Shown here: piece by piece, positions 8,578 to 17,057 of the stretch | How the letters are laid out: each line of letters opens with the position of its first letter | Numbering within the stretch: the stretch's first letter is position 1 | Assembly (NCBI GenBank): GCA_039917615.1 | Contig: JBDSJD010000005.1 | Coordinates: 37,142 to 101,141, forward strand | Direction of reading: 5' to 3' | DNA from: ZC4RG30 sp039917615 | GTDB taxonomy: Bacteria; Pseudomonadota; Gammaproteobacteria; Steroidobacterales; Steroidobacteraceae | DNA: 64,000 nucleotides | Made by a program: the position numbers and the translations under genes | Notes under the pieces: model-generated | Seen by the model: only the letters and a program-made list of their open reading frames with translations | Database searches by the model: none | Told to the model about the DNA's origin: nothing

Positions 8578-9380
8578 ACACTCAAACGCTGCCAATGTCC
8601 ACCATCCGGGCGATCGGTTTCCGCACCATCATCATTCGCGAGTTCGGCCGCATCATCCGCATCTGGGGCCAGACGCTGGTGCCCTCGGCGGTGACCACCA
8701 CGCTGTATTTCGTGATCTTCGGCAGCCTCGTGGGGCGCCGCATCGGCGCGATGGGCGGCCATGATTACATCGCCTATATCGCGCCAGGCCTCATCATGAT
8801 GTCGGTGATCACCAACTCCTATGGCAATGTGGTGTCGTCATTCTTCGGCGCGAAGTTTGGCAAGCACATCGAGGAGCTGCTGGTCTCGCCGCTGCCGAAC
8901 TGGGTGATCGTGGCTGGTTATGTCTGCGGGGGGCTGTTGCGCGGCATCATGGTCGGCCTGGTGGTGACCACCGTGGCGCTGGTATTTATATTCCTGCATT
9001 CGCATCACCTGCAGGTGCACAACATCGCAGTGGTGCTGGGTGCGGTGCTGCTGACTTCGGCGGTGTTCTCGCTGGGTGGGTTGATCAACGCGATATTCGC
9101 CAAGAATTTCGACCAGGTGAACTGGATTCCCGCGTTCGTGCTGACGCCGCTGACCTATTTCGGCGGGGTGTTCTATTCCATCGACATGCTGCCGGAGTGG
9201 GCGCAGAAGATTTCGGTGGCGAACCCCATCCTGCATATGGTCAACGCCTTCCGCTACGGCTTCCTGGGCACCAGCGATGTGAGTGTGACGGGGGCCTTCG
9301 CGATCATGATCGTCTGCGTGGTGGCCATGTACGCATGGGCGCTGGTGCTGCTGAACCGCGGGAGCGGCACGCGTGACTGA
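8574..9380 (+). CDS. yadH: ABC-2 type transporter permease YadH
   Basis: A 268-residue permease with six hydrophobic segments, matching E. coli YadH: RIWGQTLVPSAVTTTLYF, IFGSLVGRRIG, APGLIMMSVITNSYGNV, SSFFGAKFGKHIEELLVSP and LTPLTYFGGVFYSIDMLP. It pairs with YadG to form an inner-membrane exporter. The start codon overlaps the yadG stop, and its own end overlaps pyrF by 8 bases, so the three genes are one transcription unit. Confidence 0.9.
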   Translation: MNTQTLPMSTIRAIGFRTIIIREFGRIIRIWGQTLVPSAVTTTLYFVIFGSLVGRRIGAMGGHDYIAYIAPGLIMMSVITNSYGNVVSSFFGAKFGKHIEELLVSPLPNWVIVAGYVCGGLLRGIMVGLVVTTVALVFIFLHSHHLQVHNIAVVLGAVLLTSAVFSLGGLINAIFAKNFDQVNWIPAFVLTPLTYFGGVFYSIDMLPEWAQKISVANPILHMVNAFRYGFLGTSDVSVTGAFAIMIVCVVAMYAWALVLLNRGSGTRD

Positions 9381-10197
9381 GCGCGGCGGTTTCGTCGGCC
9401 AGCTTTACGCCGCGGCGGCACGCAACAACTCGCTGGTTTGCGTGGGACTCGATCCGGAGGTTGAGAAGATTCCGGCGCAGATCCTGGCGTTGCCGCGACC
9501 CATCTTCGAGTTCAACCGGCGCATCGTCGACGCCACCGCCGAATACGCCTGCTGCTACAAGCCGCAGTTTGCGCACTATGCGGCGCTGGGCGCCGAAGAC
9601 CAGCTGCTGGCAACCATTCAATACATTCACGAGAAGCATCCCGGCCTGCCGGTGATTCTCGATTCCAAGCGCGGTGATATCGGGAGCACTGCCGCCAAGT
9701 ACGCGCAGGAATCCTTCGAACGTTACGGTGCCGACGCAGTCACGGTGAATCCTTATCTGGGTTCAGACTCTATCGAGCCTTATCTGAAGTGGGCTGGTCG
9801 CGGCGTGATCATTCTGTGCCGCACTTCCAATCCCGGCGCCCGCGACTTCCAGGATCTGGAATCCGGGGGCAAGCGGCTGTATCGCCACGTGGCCGAACGT
9901 GTGGCCCGTGACTGGAACACCGCCGGAAACTGCATGCTGGTGATCGGTGCGACTTATCCCGAGGAGCTTGCAGAGATTCGCGCCGTCGTCGGTGATCTGC
10001 CGTTCCTGGTGCCCGGAGTGGGGGCGCAAGGTGGTGATGTGGCTGCTGCAGTCCGTGCCGGTCGCGCTGCCGATGGCTTTGGGCTGGTGCTCAATTCATC
10101 GCGCGGCATCATCTATGCCGGCGGCGGCGAAGGGTTCGGCGATGCAGCGCGCACGGCGGCGCGCGCGCTGCGGGACGAGATCAACAAATACCGCTGA
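9373..10197 (+). CDS. pyrF: Orotidine 5'-phosphate decarboxylase (type 2)
   Basis: A 274-residue enzyme that decarboxylates OMP to UMP, the last step of pyrimidine synthesis. The catalytic segment DSKRGDIGSTAAKYA carries the Lys and Asp residues of the active site, and the ligand loop GVGAQGGDVA is present. Length (about 270) and the VCVGLDPE start mark the longer type 2 PyrF seen in actinobacteria and some proteobacteria. Translation begins with GTG inside the yadH end (8-base overlap), which suggests coupling. Pairing a pyrimidine gene with an exporter is unusual; pyrE lies at the far right of this window. Confidence 0.92.
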   Translation: MTERGGFVGQLYAAAARNNSLVCVGLDPEVEKIPAQILALPRPIFEFNRRIVDATAEYACCYKPQFAHYAALGAEDQLLATIQYIHEKHPGLPVILDSKRGDIGSTAAKYAQESFERYGADAVTVNPYLGSDSIEPYLKWAGRGVIILCRTSNPGARDFQDLESGGKRLYRHVAERVARDWNTAGNCMLVIGATYPEELAEIRAVVGDLPFLVPGVGAQGGDVAAAVRAGRAADGFGLVLNSSRGIIYAGGGEGFGDAARTAARALRDEINKYR

Positions 10198-10213
10198 ATT
10201 GCAGGCGTTCGTC

Positions 10214-10864
10214 TTACTTCTTGACCCAGGCGCCACTGGCGTTCTGGTAGTACCAGCCCGCACGCGCGCCACGCTCCACCCAGCGTCGCGCGAAAGTCTT
10301 GCGAATATCGGCCGCCCACTCGGGGTGGCCGTTCGCCCTGGCGATCTCGGTGTACAGCGTCTCGCGATCCTTGTTGTCCTGCGTGACCAGCTGGTTGATC
10401 AACGCGCGGTCAGGCAGCGCCACGCTGGCTGGATCCCGCAGTTCAATCAGTCCGGTCTGCGTCATGCCCAGGGAGCCCGCGTCGAAGAATTTCTGCAGCT
10501 GGCCGAAGCGCGCCTGCATCGAAGCGGTGATGGCGCGGATCTCGGGCGAGGAGATATCCAGATTTACGGCGTCCTGCGCCTGCGCTGCAGGGACGACGGC
10601 ATACAGCACCTTGCCCAGCGCAACCACCAGCAGGTTCGACTCCTGACGGCGGAACAGCCCCGTGGGCGGCGTGACAGGTGCGGGGGCTGGTCGCGCCGCG
10701 CCGTTGGCGGAAGAGCCGGTCACCGCGTCGATGATCTGGTCCGCTGCTTTCTCGGCAGCCGCCGCCGGGAAGTACACATTGATGGTGACGCAGGCGGCGA
10801 TGACAACGCTGGCCAGCGTGATCTTGGCAAGGCGTGCGACGCCGCGAAGCGGTTGGTGCGACAT
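10214..10864 (-). CDS. ydbL: DUF1318 (YdbL-family) lipoprotein, apparently carrying a YnbE-like N-terminus
   Basis: A 216-residue protein. The signal ends in a lipobox VIAAC (Cys25), and the first mature residues are CVTINVYFPAAAAEKAADQ, as in the small lipoprotein YnbE. The C-terminal 110 residues match YdbL (DUF1318): LINQLVTQDNKDRETLY then GWYYQNASGAWVKK. In E. coli YdbH, YnbE and YdbL work together in moving phospholipid to the outer membrane, with YnbE and YdbL separate. The start at 10864 is chosen over 10882 because AGGAG sits 8 bases before it. It lies 62 bases downstream of ydbH and converges on pyrF. Confidence 0.75.
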   Translation of the reverse strand: MSHQPLRGVARLAKITLASVVIAACVTINVYFPAAAAEKAADQIIDAVTGSSANGAARPAPAPVTPPTGLFRRQESNLLVVALGKVLYAVVPAAQAQDAVNLDISSPEIRAITASMQARFGQLQKFFDAGSLGMTQTGLIELRDPASVALPDRALINQLVTQDNKDRETLYTEIARANGHPEWAADIRKTFARRWVERGARAGWYYQNASGAWVKK

Positions 10865-10926
10865 GGTGGTACTCCTGGTCATGCTTGCATTGAATGCGGT
10901 GACGGCTGAACTTGGGCTGAATAGCC

Positions 10927-12993
10927 CTACTTTACCTCTATGCCCTGCGGGTTGCGCAGCGCATCGCGGACTTGCGCCAGCAATCGCGGCCAGTCCACGA
11001 GCTGGTTGTTGCCGATGATGTCGATGCGCGGCAGGCCCTTGCCCTTGACGATGTAGAAGCCGTTGCCGGCGGCACCGACACCACCCATCTGGCAGATGTC
11101 GTTGCGCAGGCGGCAGGAAAGTCCGATGCGGTCGTAGCCGAATTCGTCGAAGAATTTCAGGGCGCCGGATTGCAACGCAGCAGCTACCCCCCCGCCACCG
11201 CCGCCAATATCGGAGAGGTTCTGCACGGCACGTTGGCTGATGCGATGGCGCGAGCGGTCACCTTTTGGAGTTGCCATCGTGAGATCGAACGCGACCGCAG
11301 TCCAGTTGAAGGTTTCAAGGCCGGTGAGGTCGACATCAAGTTTGCCGGTGATGCTGCCAAACTCGAAGGTGCTGGTGATGAGCCCAAGGTCCAGGTTGCG
11401 CGCGACAACGTCGCCGTACAGGCGGGGCCAGGCGCCAAGTGGCTCGCGCACGCGCAGGTTGCTTGCCACCATGTGACCGCTGAAGACATCTGCTTCGAGA
11501 TTGCCCTGCAGGGTAAGCACTTTGTCCTTGTATGTAAGGCCTGGGACCCGGCCGGAGAGCTTGCCCGCAAATTCCGGCAGGCCTAAAGCTGTGGCAATCG
11601 GTGCCACGCTGATCGGCTCGATGAATGCATCGAATACCCCGCTCAGGGATTCAGTGCCGATCTGTTCGGCGGAAAGCGCATTGATGAGCACCGCACCGTC
11701 AAAGACTGGCAGCCGCGCCGGCTTCGTCAGCCGGAAGTCGCGATCCTGTACCAGGAAATCCAGACGGGAGCGGGCGCCAGCGATTCCCCAGCCGGTGGAG
11801 TTTTCCCACGCCAGCCATGAAGGTCGGGGCGGACCGGTGAGCCCTGCGGTCCAGTGCAGTTCGCTGTTCACGCCTTCGACCTTGAGAGACCGACTGACAT
11901 CACTGAGCTCGAGATCACGAAGGATGAGGTCGAGCTGTGTCGGCAGGTTGTCGCGCAACTGCACCTGCATTTCCGCGCTGCCGGTGGTGTTGAGCTGGTT
12001 GAAGGGGGTTGTGGAGAGCGACAGCTGTGCGTAGCTGGTGTACGCAGCCGGAAAGCGGATGTCGGAAACCTGCAAGGACGCCTCTTTCACCATGAAAGGG
12101 GCGAGCGCGACTCGGGCGGTGCCAGTCACCGTGGCCAGGTCGCGCTGCACGCTGCGGAAACTCGCGATTTCCACTGCGTCCGGTGCGTAGCTGCCGGCCA
12201 GCGTCAGCGCCAACGGGTTCTTGTCGAAGTCCAGCAGTACCGGACCTGCGAGCGCTTGTCCTTTGGTGCCGGTGATCTGCATCTCGAACGCAGTTGGCGT
12301 GCGCGCGAGATCCGCCGTCGCCCGCGCCGTGAGGAAAAGCTTCTCGCCAATCATCGTGAAGCCGGCATTCTGGAATCCGGCATCGCGCAGCGACAGGCTG
12401 ATTTCGGCAGTGCGGCGTTCGCCCTGCCGCACCACGCGCGCGTCCAGGTCACCCGTACCTGCATAGGTGAGGTCGGGTACTGGCAGTTTCCTCGCCAACA
12501 GGAACTGCTTTGCCTGGGTGAGCTGCAGACCATGCAGCGCCAGTGTTGCCTGCAGTCCCGCGGCTTTGCCCGCCAGCGAAAAGCTCAATGGCGCGCCGGC
12601 GATCTGCATGCCGCCGCCAGTGGCCGCATAGGCGCCGCTGTCGCTGCGGAAGCTGGCTTTGCCTTCGATGTGGAAGCCAGGCCACAGCGTGCTGACCGCC
12701 TGCAAGCTTGCGGCGGGGCAGTCGAACACTGGTTCGCGCACCACCGGATTGGTGCAGTGAACGTGAAGCGCAGTCAGTACCCCAGTCTGCGCCTCGATGG
12801 TTTTCGGCAGCAGCAGGCGCGCTGCGCGCAGGTCAACGGTGCTGCGGTCCGCACCATGAAGCTGCAGCGTGGCATCAACATCAGTCAACTGCATGTCGGC
12901 TGCCGCGATGCTGGCCGCGCGCAAGTGGATACGATCAATCGCGTGGGCGGGCAGCACACAACCTAGTGCGAGCCATGCCAGCGCGCGTTTCAT
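10927..12993 (-). CDS. ydbH: YdbH-like intermembrane phospholipid transport protein
   Basis: A 688-residue exported protein, mostly beta-strand, with an N-terminal signal (ALAWLALGCVLPAHA). The C-terminal block GALKFFDEFGYDRIGLSC, RLRNDICQMGGV and LPRIDIIGNNQLVDWPRLL is typical of YdbH (PF11739). YdbH is one of the AsmA/TamB-like bridge proteins (with TamB and YhdP) that carry phospholipids between inner and outer membranes. E. coli YdbH is about 880 residues, so this is a shorter form, and it lacks an obvious N-terminal membrane anchor other than the signal. The start overlaps the dmeF stop in ATGA. The DUF1318 gene follows. Confidence 0.7.
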   Translation of the reverse strand: MKRALAWLALGCVLPAHAIDRIHLRAASIAAADMQLTDVDATLQLHGADRSTVDLRAARLLLPKTIEAQTGVLTALHVHCTNPVVREPVFDCPAASLQAVSTLWPGFHIEGKASFRSDSGAYAATGGGMQIAGAPLSFSLAGKAAGLQATLALHGLQLTQAKQFLLARKLPVPDLTYAGTGDLDARVVRQGERRTAEISLSLRDAGFQNAGFTMIGEKLFLTARATADLARTPTAFEMQITGTKGQALAGPVLLDFDKNPLALTLAGSYAPDAVEIASFRSVQRDLATVTGTARVALAPFMVKEASLQVSDIRFPAAYTSYAQLSLSTTPFNQLNTTGSAEMQVQLRDNLPTQLDLILRDLELSDVSRSLKVEGVNSELHWTAGLTGPPRPSWLAWENSTGWGIAGARSRLDFLVQDRDFRLTKPARLPVFDGAVLINALSAEQIGTESLSGVFDAFIEPISVAPIATALGLPEFAGKLSGRVPGLTYKDKVLTLQGNLEADVFSGHMVASNLRVREPLGAWPRLYGDVVARNLDLGLITSTFEFGSITGKLDVDLTGLETFNWTAVAFDLTMATPKGDRSRHRISQRAVQNLSDIGGGGGGVAAALQSGALKFFDEFGYDRIGLSCRLRNDICQMGGVGAAGNGFYIVKGKGLPRIDIIGNNQLVDWPRLLAQVRDALRNPQGIEVK

Positions 12994-13916
12994 GCGGTGT
13001 TGGTCTCGACGGTGATGTGGCGCAGCTGCGGCAGGGTCGCCAGCTGCGAGCGGTATTGATCAGGTGTGTCTACCCCCGGGCCGCGCAGCGTGACGATCAG
13101 CCCGAACTGACCTGGGCCGAGGCGCCACAGGTGCAGGTCAGTGATTTCTGCGTTGCCGGACACAGTCTGCAGTCTGGCGCGCACTGCCTGTTCCAGGGCG
13201 CTGTCGTCCTGGGAATCCAGCAGGCTGCGGCCAGCGTTGCGGGCAAGTCCGAGCGACCAGTGTGCAATCACGGCCGCGCCGAGCAGACCGGCGCCGGCGT
13301 CCATCCAGATCCACCCCATGTAGCGTCCCGCCAGCAGTCCGATGATGGCGAGCACCGAGGTCAGCGCATCGGCCAGAACATGCAGGTAGGCGGCGCGCAG
13401 GTTGGTGTCGTGATGCGCCGCTTGCGTGTGGTCGCGATGATCGTCGTCATCGCCATCGGCATGGTCATGGCGCAACAGCGCCGCGCTGACGAGATTTACT
13501 ATGAGACCCACGACGGCAATGGCGCCTGCCTGCAGGAAGTCGATGCGCTGCGGATGCAGCAGGCGCTGCAGGGATTCCGCACCGATCAGCAGCGCAACGA
13601 TGGCCAGCGACACCGCGCTTGCGAAGCCGGCCAGTTCGCCGACCTTGCCGGTGCCGAAAGCAAAGCGCGGATCCTGCGCGTGGCGGCGGGCATAGCGGTA
13701 GGCAAGAGCGGCAATGCCCAGCGCCGCAGCGTGAGTCGCCATGTGCCAGCCATCTGCCACCAGCGCCATGGAGCCGTAATACGCGCCGCCCAGAATCTCC
13801 GCGACCATCATCACCAAAGTCAGCGCCACCACCCACTGCGTGCGGCGAGCGTGGTGGTCGTGATGCTCGCCAAGCCAGGATTGCGGACAGCGGCGCGATG
13901 CGGGGATCTGTGACAT
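12990..13916 (-). CDS. dmeF: Cation diffusion facilitator, DmeF-type Co(II)/Ni(II) exporter
   Basis: A 308-residue six-helix CDF transporter. Metal-site motifs are VADGWHMATHA in helix II and HVLADALTSVLA in helix V (HxxxD), with a His/Asp-rich loop between helices IV and V (RHDHADGDDDDHRDH). The segment LRAAYLHVLADALTSV and the C-terminal EITDLHLWRLGPG match DmeF, which exports cobalt and nickel by proton exchange. Start at 13916 has GGGAG just upstream; longer readings to 14378 run antisense into the PAP2 gene. It heads the dmeF-ydbH-ydbL operon, an odd pairing of metal export and lipid transport. Confidence 0.88.
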   Translation of the reverse strand: MSQIPASRRCPQSWLGEHHDHHARRTQWVVALTLVMMVAEILGGAYYGSMALVADGWHMATHAAALGIAALAYRYARRHAQDPRFAFGTGKVGELAGFASAVSLAIVALLIGAESLQRLLHPQRIDFLQAGAIAVVGLIVNLVSAALLRHDHADGDDDDHRDHTQAAHHDTNLRAAYLHVLADALTSVLAIIGLLAGRYMGWIWMDAGAGLLGAAVIAHWSLGLARNAGRSLLDSQDDSALEQAVRARLQTVSGNAEITDLHLWRLGPGQFGLIVTLRGPGVDTPDQYRSQLATLPQLRHITVETNTA

Positions 13917-14006
13917 GACTCCCGTATTGTGCACCTGCTGGGCGCTGAAACAATTCCGCAACGTCACTGTCATCCGGCTGTCGCCCTCTGCGAACAGCAT
14001 TGCGTC

Positions 14007-14564
14007 ATGGCCAGAAGCACGGCACCGGCGAGAGTTCTGGGCGCGATCGCCTGGCTGGACCAGGCGGAGCTGCACGCCTGCCGGCGCTTCAATCGAGCCG
14101 TGCGCACCGCGGGGCTGCTGAAGGTATTCCAGATCGCAAGCCGCCTGGGCGATGGTCTGCTCTGGTATACCCTGATTGCGACGCTGGCGCTGTTCTTCGG
14201 CGCCGAGGGGCGACTGGTTGCCCTGCAATGCGCCGTGGCGGGTGTCAGTGGGCTGGCAATCTACGCCCTGCTCAAGAACGTGCTGGTGCGCGAGCGGCCC
14301 TACATGACCCATGCCGCGATCGTCTGCGCCGGCAAACCGCTGGATCGCTTCAGCTTCCCTTCGGGTCACACGCTGCACGCGCTGAGCTTTACGGTGATCG
14401 TCTGCAGCAGCCTGCCGGTGCTGGCCGTGGTGCTGGTGCCGGCAGCCGTGCTCATCGCGCTGTCACGCGTGGTGCTGGGTCTGCACTATCCCTCGGATGT
14501 GCTGGCGGGCGGCGTGTTGGGCGCGTTGATCGGTACAGCGTCCATGGTGTGGATCGGAGCCTGA
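14007..14564 (+). CDS. PAP2 superfamily membrane phosphatase
   Basis: A 185-residue membrane protein with the three PAP2 motifs: KNVLVRERP (motif 1), FPSGHTLHA (motif 2) and SRVVLGLHYPSDVLAG (motif 3) with the catalytic His residues. These enzymes remove phosphate from lipids such as phosphatidate, diacylglycerol pyrophosphate or undecaprenyl pyrophosphate on the periplasmic face. The start at 14007 matches the domain start. The downstream glycosyltransferase overlaps its end, suggesting a shared role in lipid or glycolipid metabolism. Substrate cannot be read from sequence. Confidence 0.85.
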   Translation: MARSTAPARVLGAIAWLDQAELHACRRFNRAVRTAGLLKVFQIASRLGDGLLWYTLIATLALFFGAEGRLVALQCAVAGVSGLAIYALLKNVLVRERPYMTHAAIVCAGKPLDRFSFPSGHTLHALSFTVIVCSSLPVLAVVLVPAAVLIALSRVVLGLHYPSDVLAGGVLGALIGTASMVWIGA

Positions 14565-15733
14565 TCCTGCATCCGCTCATCGTCTCGGATGTCTACTTCC
14601 CGCGTGTGAACGGTGTATCGACGTCGATACGCAGCTTCCGACAGGATCTGCGGCGCCTGGGGGTGGAGTCCACGCTGGTGGCGCCGCAGTATCCACAAGC
14701 CACGGCGCCGGAAGCGGACGTGCTGCGCGTGCGGTCGCGTCCGGTGCCGTTCGATCCGGAAGACGGCATCATGGGCTGGCGGGCGCTGCGCCGCTGCCTG
14801 GCCGAAGTGCCGCAGGATCACTGTGACCTGGTGCATATCCAGACGCCGTTCCTCGCGCATTACGCGGGCCTCAAGCTCGCCCGCGCCCGCTGCGTGCCGG
14901 TGGTGGCGACCTGCCATACCTATTTCGAAGACTACCTGCATCACTACATGCCGCTGCTGCCGGGATTTGCCGGTGCATGGCTCGCGCGCAGCGTCATGGC
15001 ACGGCAGCTCAATGCTGTCGATGCCATCGTGTCGCCTTCTGAACAGGTGCGCCAGCGGTTGCTCGCGTACGGCGTGTCGCGCCCGATCCATGTGATTCCC
15101 ACGGGGTTGACTGAAGACCGCTTCGTCGCCGGCACCGCGTCTCGATTTCGGGCGCAGTACGGCATTGCGCCGACGCGGCCGTTGGTGCTCAACGTCGGGC
15201 GCGTGGCGCATGAAAAAAACCTGGGTTTCCTGTTGCGCATGTTCGCGCAGGTGCTGCGCACCGAGCGCGAAGCATTGCTCGTGATTGCAGGCGAAGGCCC
15301 GGCCCGCGGCGCGCTGGAGCAGGAGGCGCAGCGGCTGGGCATTGCCACCAGCACGAAATTCGTCGGCAACCTTGATCGCGAACACGGCCTCAACGACTGC
15401 TACGCCGCGGCGGATGCATTCGTGTTCGCATCACGCACCGAAACGCAGGGGCTGGTGCTGCTCGAGGCGATGGCGCAGTCGCGGCCGGTGGTGTCGACAG
15501 CCTGTTTGGGCACGCGGTCGGTGCTGACCGCTGGCAGTGGGGCCTTTGTAGTGAATGAACAGGAAGCAGATTTCGCAACCGCGGTGGTTCACGTACTGAG
15601 GCATTGCGAACACGCCGGCAACATGGGTGAGAAAGGTCGCGCCTGGGCCGCGCAGTGGTCGTCGCGCATGCTGGCTGGGCGCATGGAACTGCTGTATCGC
15701 GGATTGCTGCCTGCATCGGTCGTACTCGCCTGA
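14549..15733 (+). CDS. GT4-type glycosyltransferase
   Basis: A protein of about 394 residues with a GT-B fold. The N-terminal domain has VSDVYFPRVNGVSTSI, the usual start of MgtA/PimB-like glycosyltransferases, and LVHIQTPFLAHYAGLKLA. The C-terminal domain has LVLNVGRVAHEKN, LVIAGEGPARGALE and the nucleotide-sugar site FVFASRTETQGLVLLEAMA. Family members add sugar to lipid acceptors such as diacylglycerol or phosphatidylinositol. There is no ATG; the best start is GTG at 14549, inside the PAP2 gene, which gives MDRSLILHPLIVSD. The pairing with PAP2 suggests glycolipid synthesis. The exact start is uncertain. Confidence 0.82.
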   Translation: MDRSLILHPLIVSDVYFPRVNGVSTSIRSFRQDLRRLGVESTLVAPQYPQATAPEADVLRVRSRPVPFDPEDGIMGWRALRRCLAEVPQDHCDLVHIQTPFLAHYAGLKLARARCVPVVATCHTYFEDYLHHYMPLLPGFAGAWLARSVMARQLNAVDAIVSPSEQVRQRLLAYGVSRPIHVIPTGLTEDRFVAGTASRFRAQYGIAPTRPLVLNVGRVAHEKNLGFLLRMFAQVLRTEREALLVIAGEGPARGALEQEAQRLGIATSTKFVGNLDREHGLNDCYAAADAFVFASRTETQGLVLLEAMAQSRPVVSTACLGTRSVLTAGSGAFVVNEQEADFATAVVHVLRHCEHAGNMGEKGRAWAAQWSSRMLAGRMELLYRGLLPASVVLA

Positions 15734-15785
15734 GCTACACTCGCGCTGCGGGTGCCCCAGTGGGGTTTGCGGGTGCGGAGATGGC

Positions 15786-17057
15786 ATGGCGGCGAAGCGC
15801 GCTTTGGTGGTGGACGATTCCAAATCGGCCCGTGCATTCCTTGCCCGGCTGTTGAAAGAGCAGCAGGTCGAAGTCGATGCCGCCGAATCCGCCGAGCAGG
15901 CGATCGAGTACCTGAACAGCCACAGCCCCGATGTGATCTTCATGGATCACCTGATGCCGGGCATGGATGGTTTTCAGGCGGTGCAGGCGATCAAGGGCAA
16001 TCCGCGCACGGCGATGATTCCGATCCTCATGTACACCTCGCAGGAAGGTGAGCTGTACCTGGGTCAGGCGCGCGCGCTGGGCGCGGTGGGTGTGCTGCCC
16101 AAAAGCGTGTCTTCGACCGATGTGCGCATGGTATTGCAGCAGCTGCAGATGACGGATGCGCCGCCCGCCATGGCGTCGCGGGAAGAGCATGCCGCGGCGC
16201 TCGCCGAAGTTCCCACCATCGAACTGCCGACCGCGGACGCAGGTCCGACATTCGACGAGCTGTTCAAGGAGGAGGCGGCGGCACTACGCCGGCATCTCGC
16301 CGAGGCGCTCGATACCCACAGTCAGCAGGTGGTGCGTGAAGTGCGTCGGCTGATCCCCGAGGCGCAGCCCCTCCTGCCGGAGACGCCGCGGCACCGCCTT
16401 CTGCCATGGGCGGTGGCGCTGGCGGCGAGCTTCGCCGCGGCGGTGTTCGGCGCGCTGCTGTGGCAGGGCGGGCAGCAGCTTGGCGCAATGCGCGCTGAGC
16501 TGATGGACAGCCGCTCTACAGTGGCATTGCTGACGGCAAGGCTGGGTCCAGTGCCGCAGGCAGCGCTTCCAGCCGCGGCGGTGCGATCTGTGGATGCGCA
16601 GGAGCTGAAAGTGCCGTTCGGAGAAGCACCTTTGTCCGGTTCGCGCATGCAAGCATTGCGTGAGTTCGTGACACGCGCCGCGACGCTGGGACAGAAGGGC
16701 ACGGTAGAAGTGCGGTATTACGCTGGCCGGTTCTGCCTGTCTGGTGGCGGGGCGGCGCCCTATTTGCTCGCCGATGCAGCTGTGCCTGCCAGTCAGTGCG
16801 ATGTGGTTGCGGAGGGCACCGACCCGGTGCTGGGCAATGCGTCGCCGGAATCGGCAGCCTTCGCTGCTTCGCTCGCAGAATTGCGCAAGAAACATGCGGG
16901 ATTGCTCACCATTGACGTGGCTGCGGCAAGTGGCGACGTGCCGGGCAGCTCCTACCCGCAGGCGGATGGCACATCGTCGCAGGTACCCACAGCTGGTGAA
17001 TGGAATGCCGTCGCCGCCGGCAACAACCGCGTGGAGATCCGCTGGCAACCGACGTGA
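15786..17057 (+). CDS. Membrane-anchored response-regulator receiver protein with periplasmic C-terminal region
   Basis: A 423-residue protein. Residues 1-120 form a complete CheY-like receiver: acidic pair Asp10/Asp11, phospho-acceptor Asp54 (FMDHLMPGMDG), Thr84 and Lys106 (LPKSV). After a linker with an acidic helix comes one transmembrane segment (about 205-226, LLPWAVALAASFAAAVFG), a short coiled coil (QLGAMRAELMDSRSTVALL) and a C-terminal domain of about 150 residues that should face the periplasm. That domain is not recognised; its final NNRVEIRW only loosely recalls the end of OmpA-like domains. No histidine kinase is adjacent. The start is set by the receiver. It overlaps yheT in GTGA. 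Confidence 0.75.
   Translation: MAAKRALVVDDSKSARAFLARLLKEQQVEVDAAESAEQAIEYLNSHSPDVIFMDHLMPGMDGFQAVQAIKGNPRTAMIPILMYTSQEGELYLGQARALGAVGVLPKSVSSTDVRMVLQQLQMTDAPPAMASREEHAAALAEVPTIELPTADAGPTFDELFKEEAAALRRHLAEALDTHSQQVVREVRRLIPEAQPLLPETPRHRLLPWAVALAASFAAAVFGALLWQGGQQLGAMRAELMDSRSTVALLTARLGPVPQAALPAAAVRSVDAQELKVPFGEAPLSGSRMQALREFVTRAATLGQKGTVEVRYYAGRFCLSGGGAAPYLLADAAVPASQCDVVAEGTDPVLGNASPESAAFAASLAELRKKHAGLLTIDVAAASGDVPGSSYPQADGTSSQVPTAGEWNAVAAGNNRVEIRWQPT

Noticed and set aside
14000..14548. A 180-residue N-terminal extension of the glycosyltransferase frame
   Set aside because: It lies in another frame over the PAP2 gene, is Arg/Gly-rich and has no homology; the glycosyltransferase domain begins at HPLIVSD.
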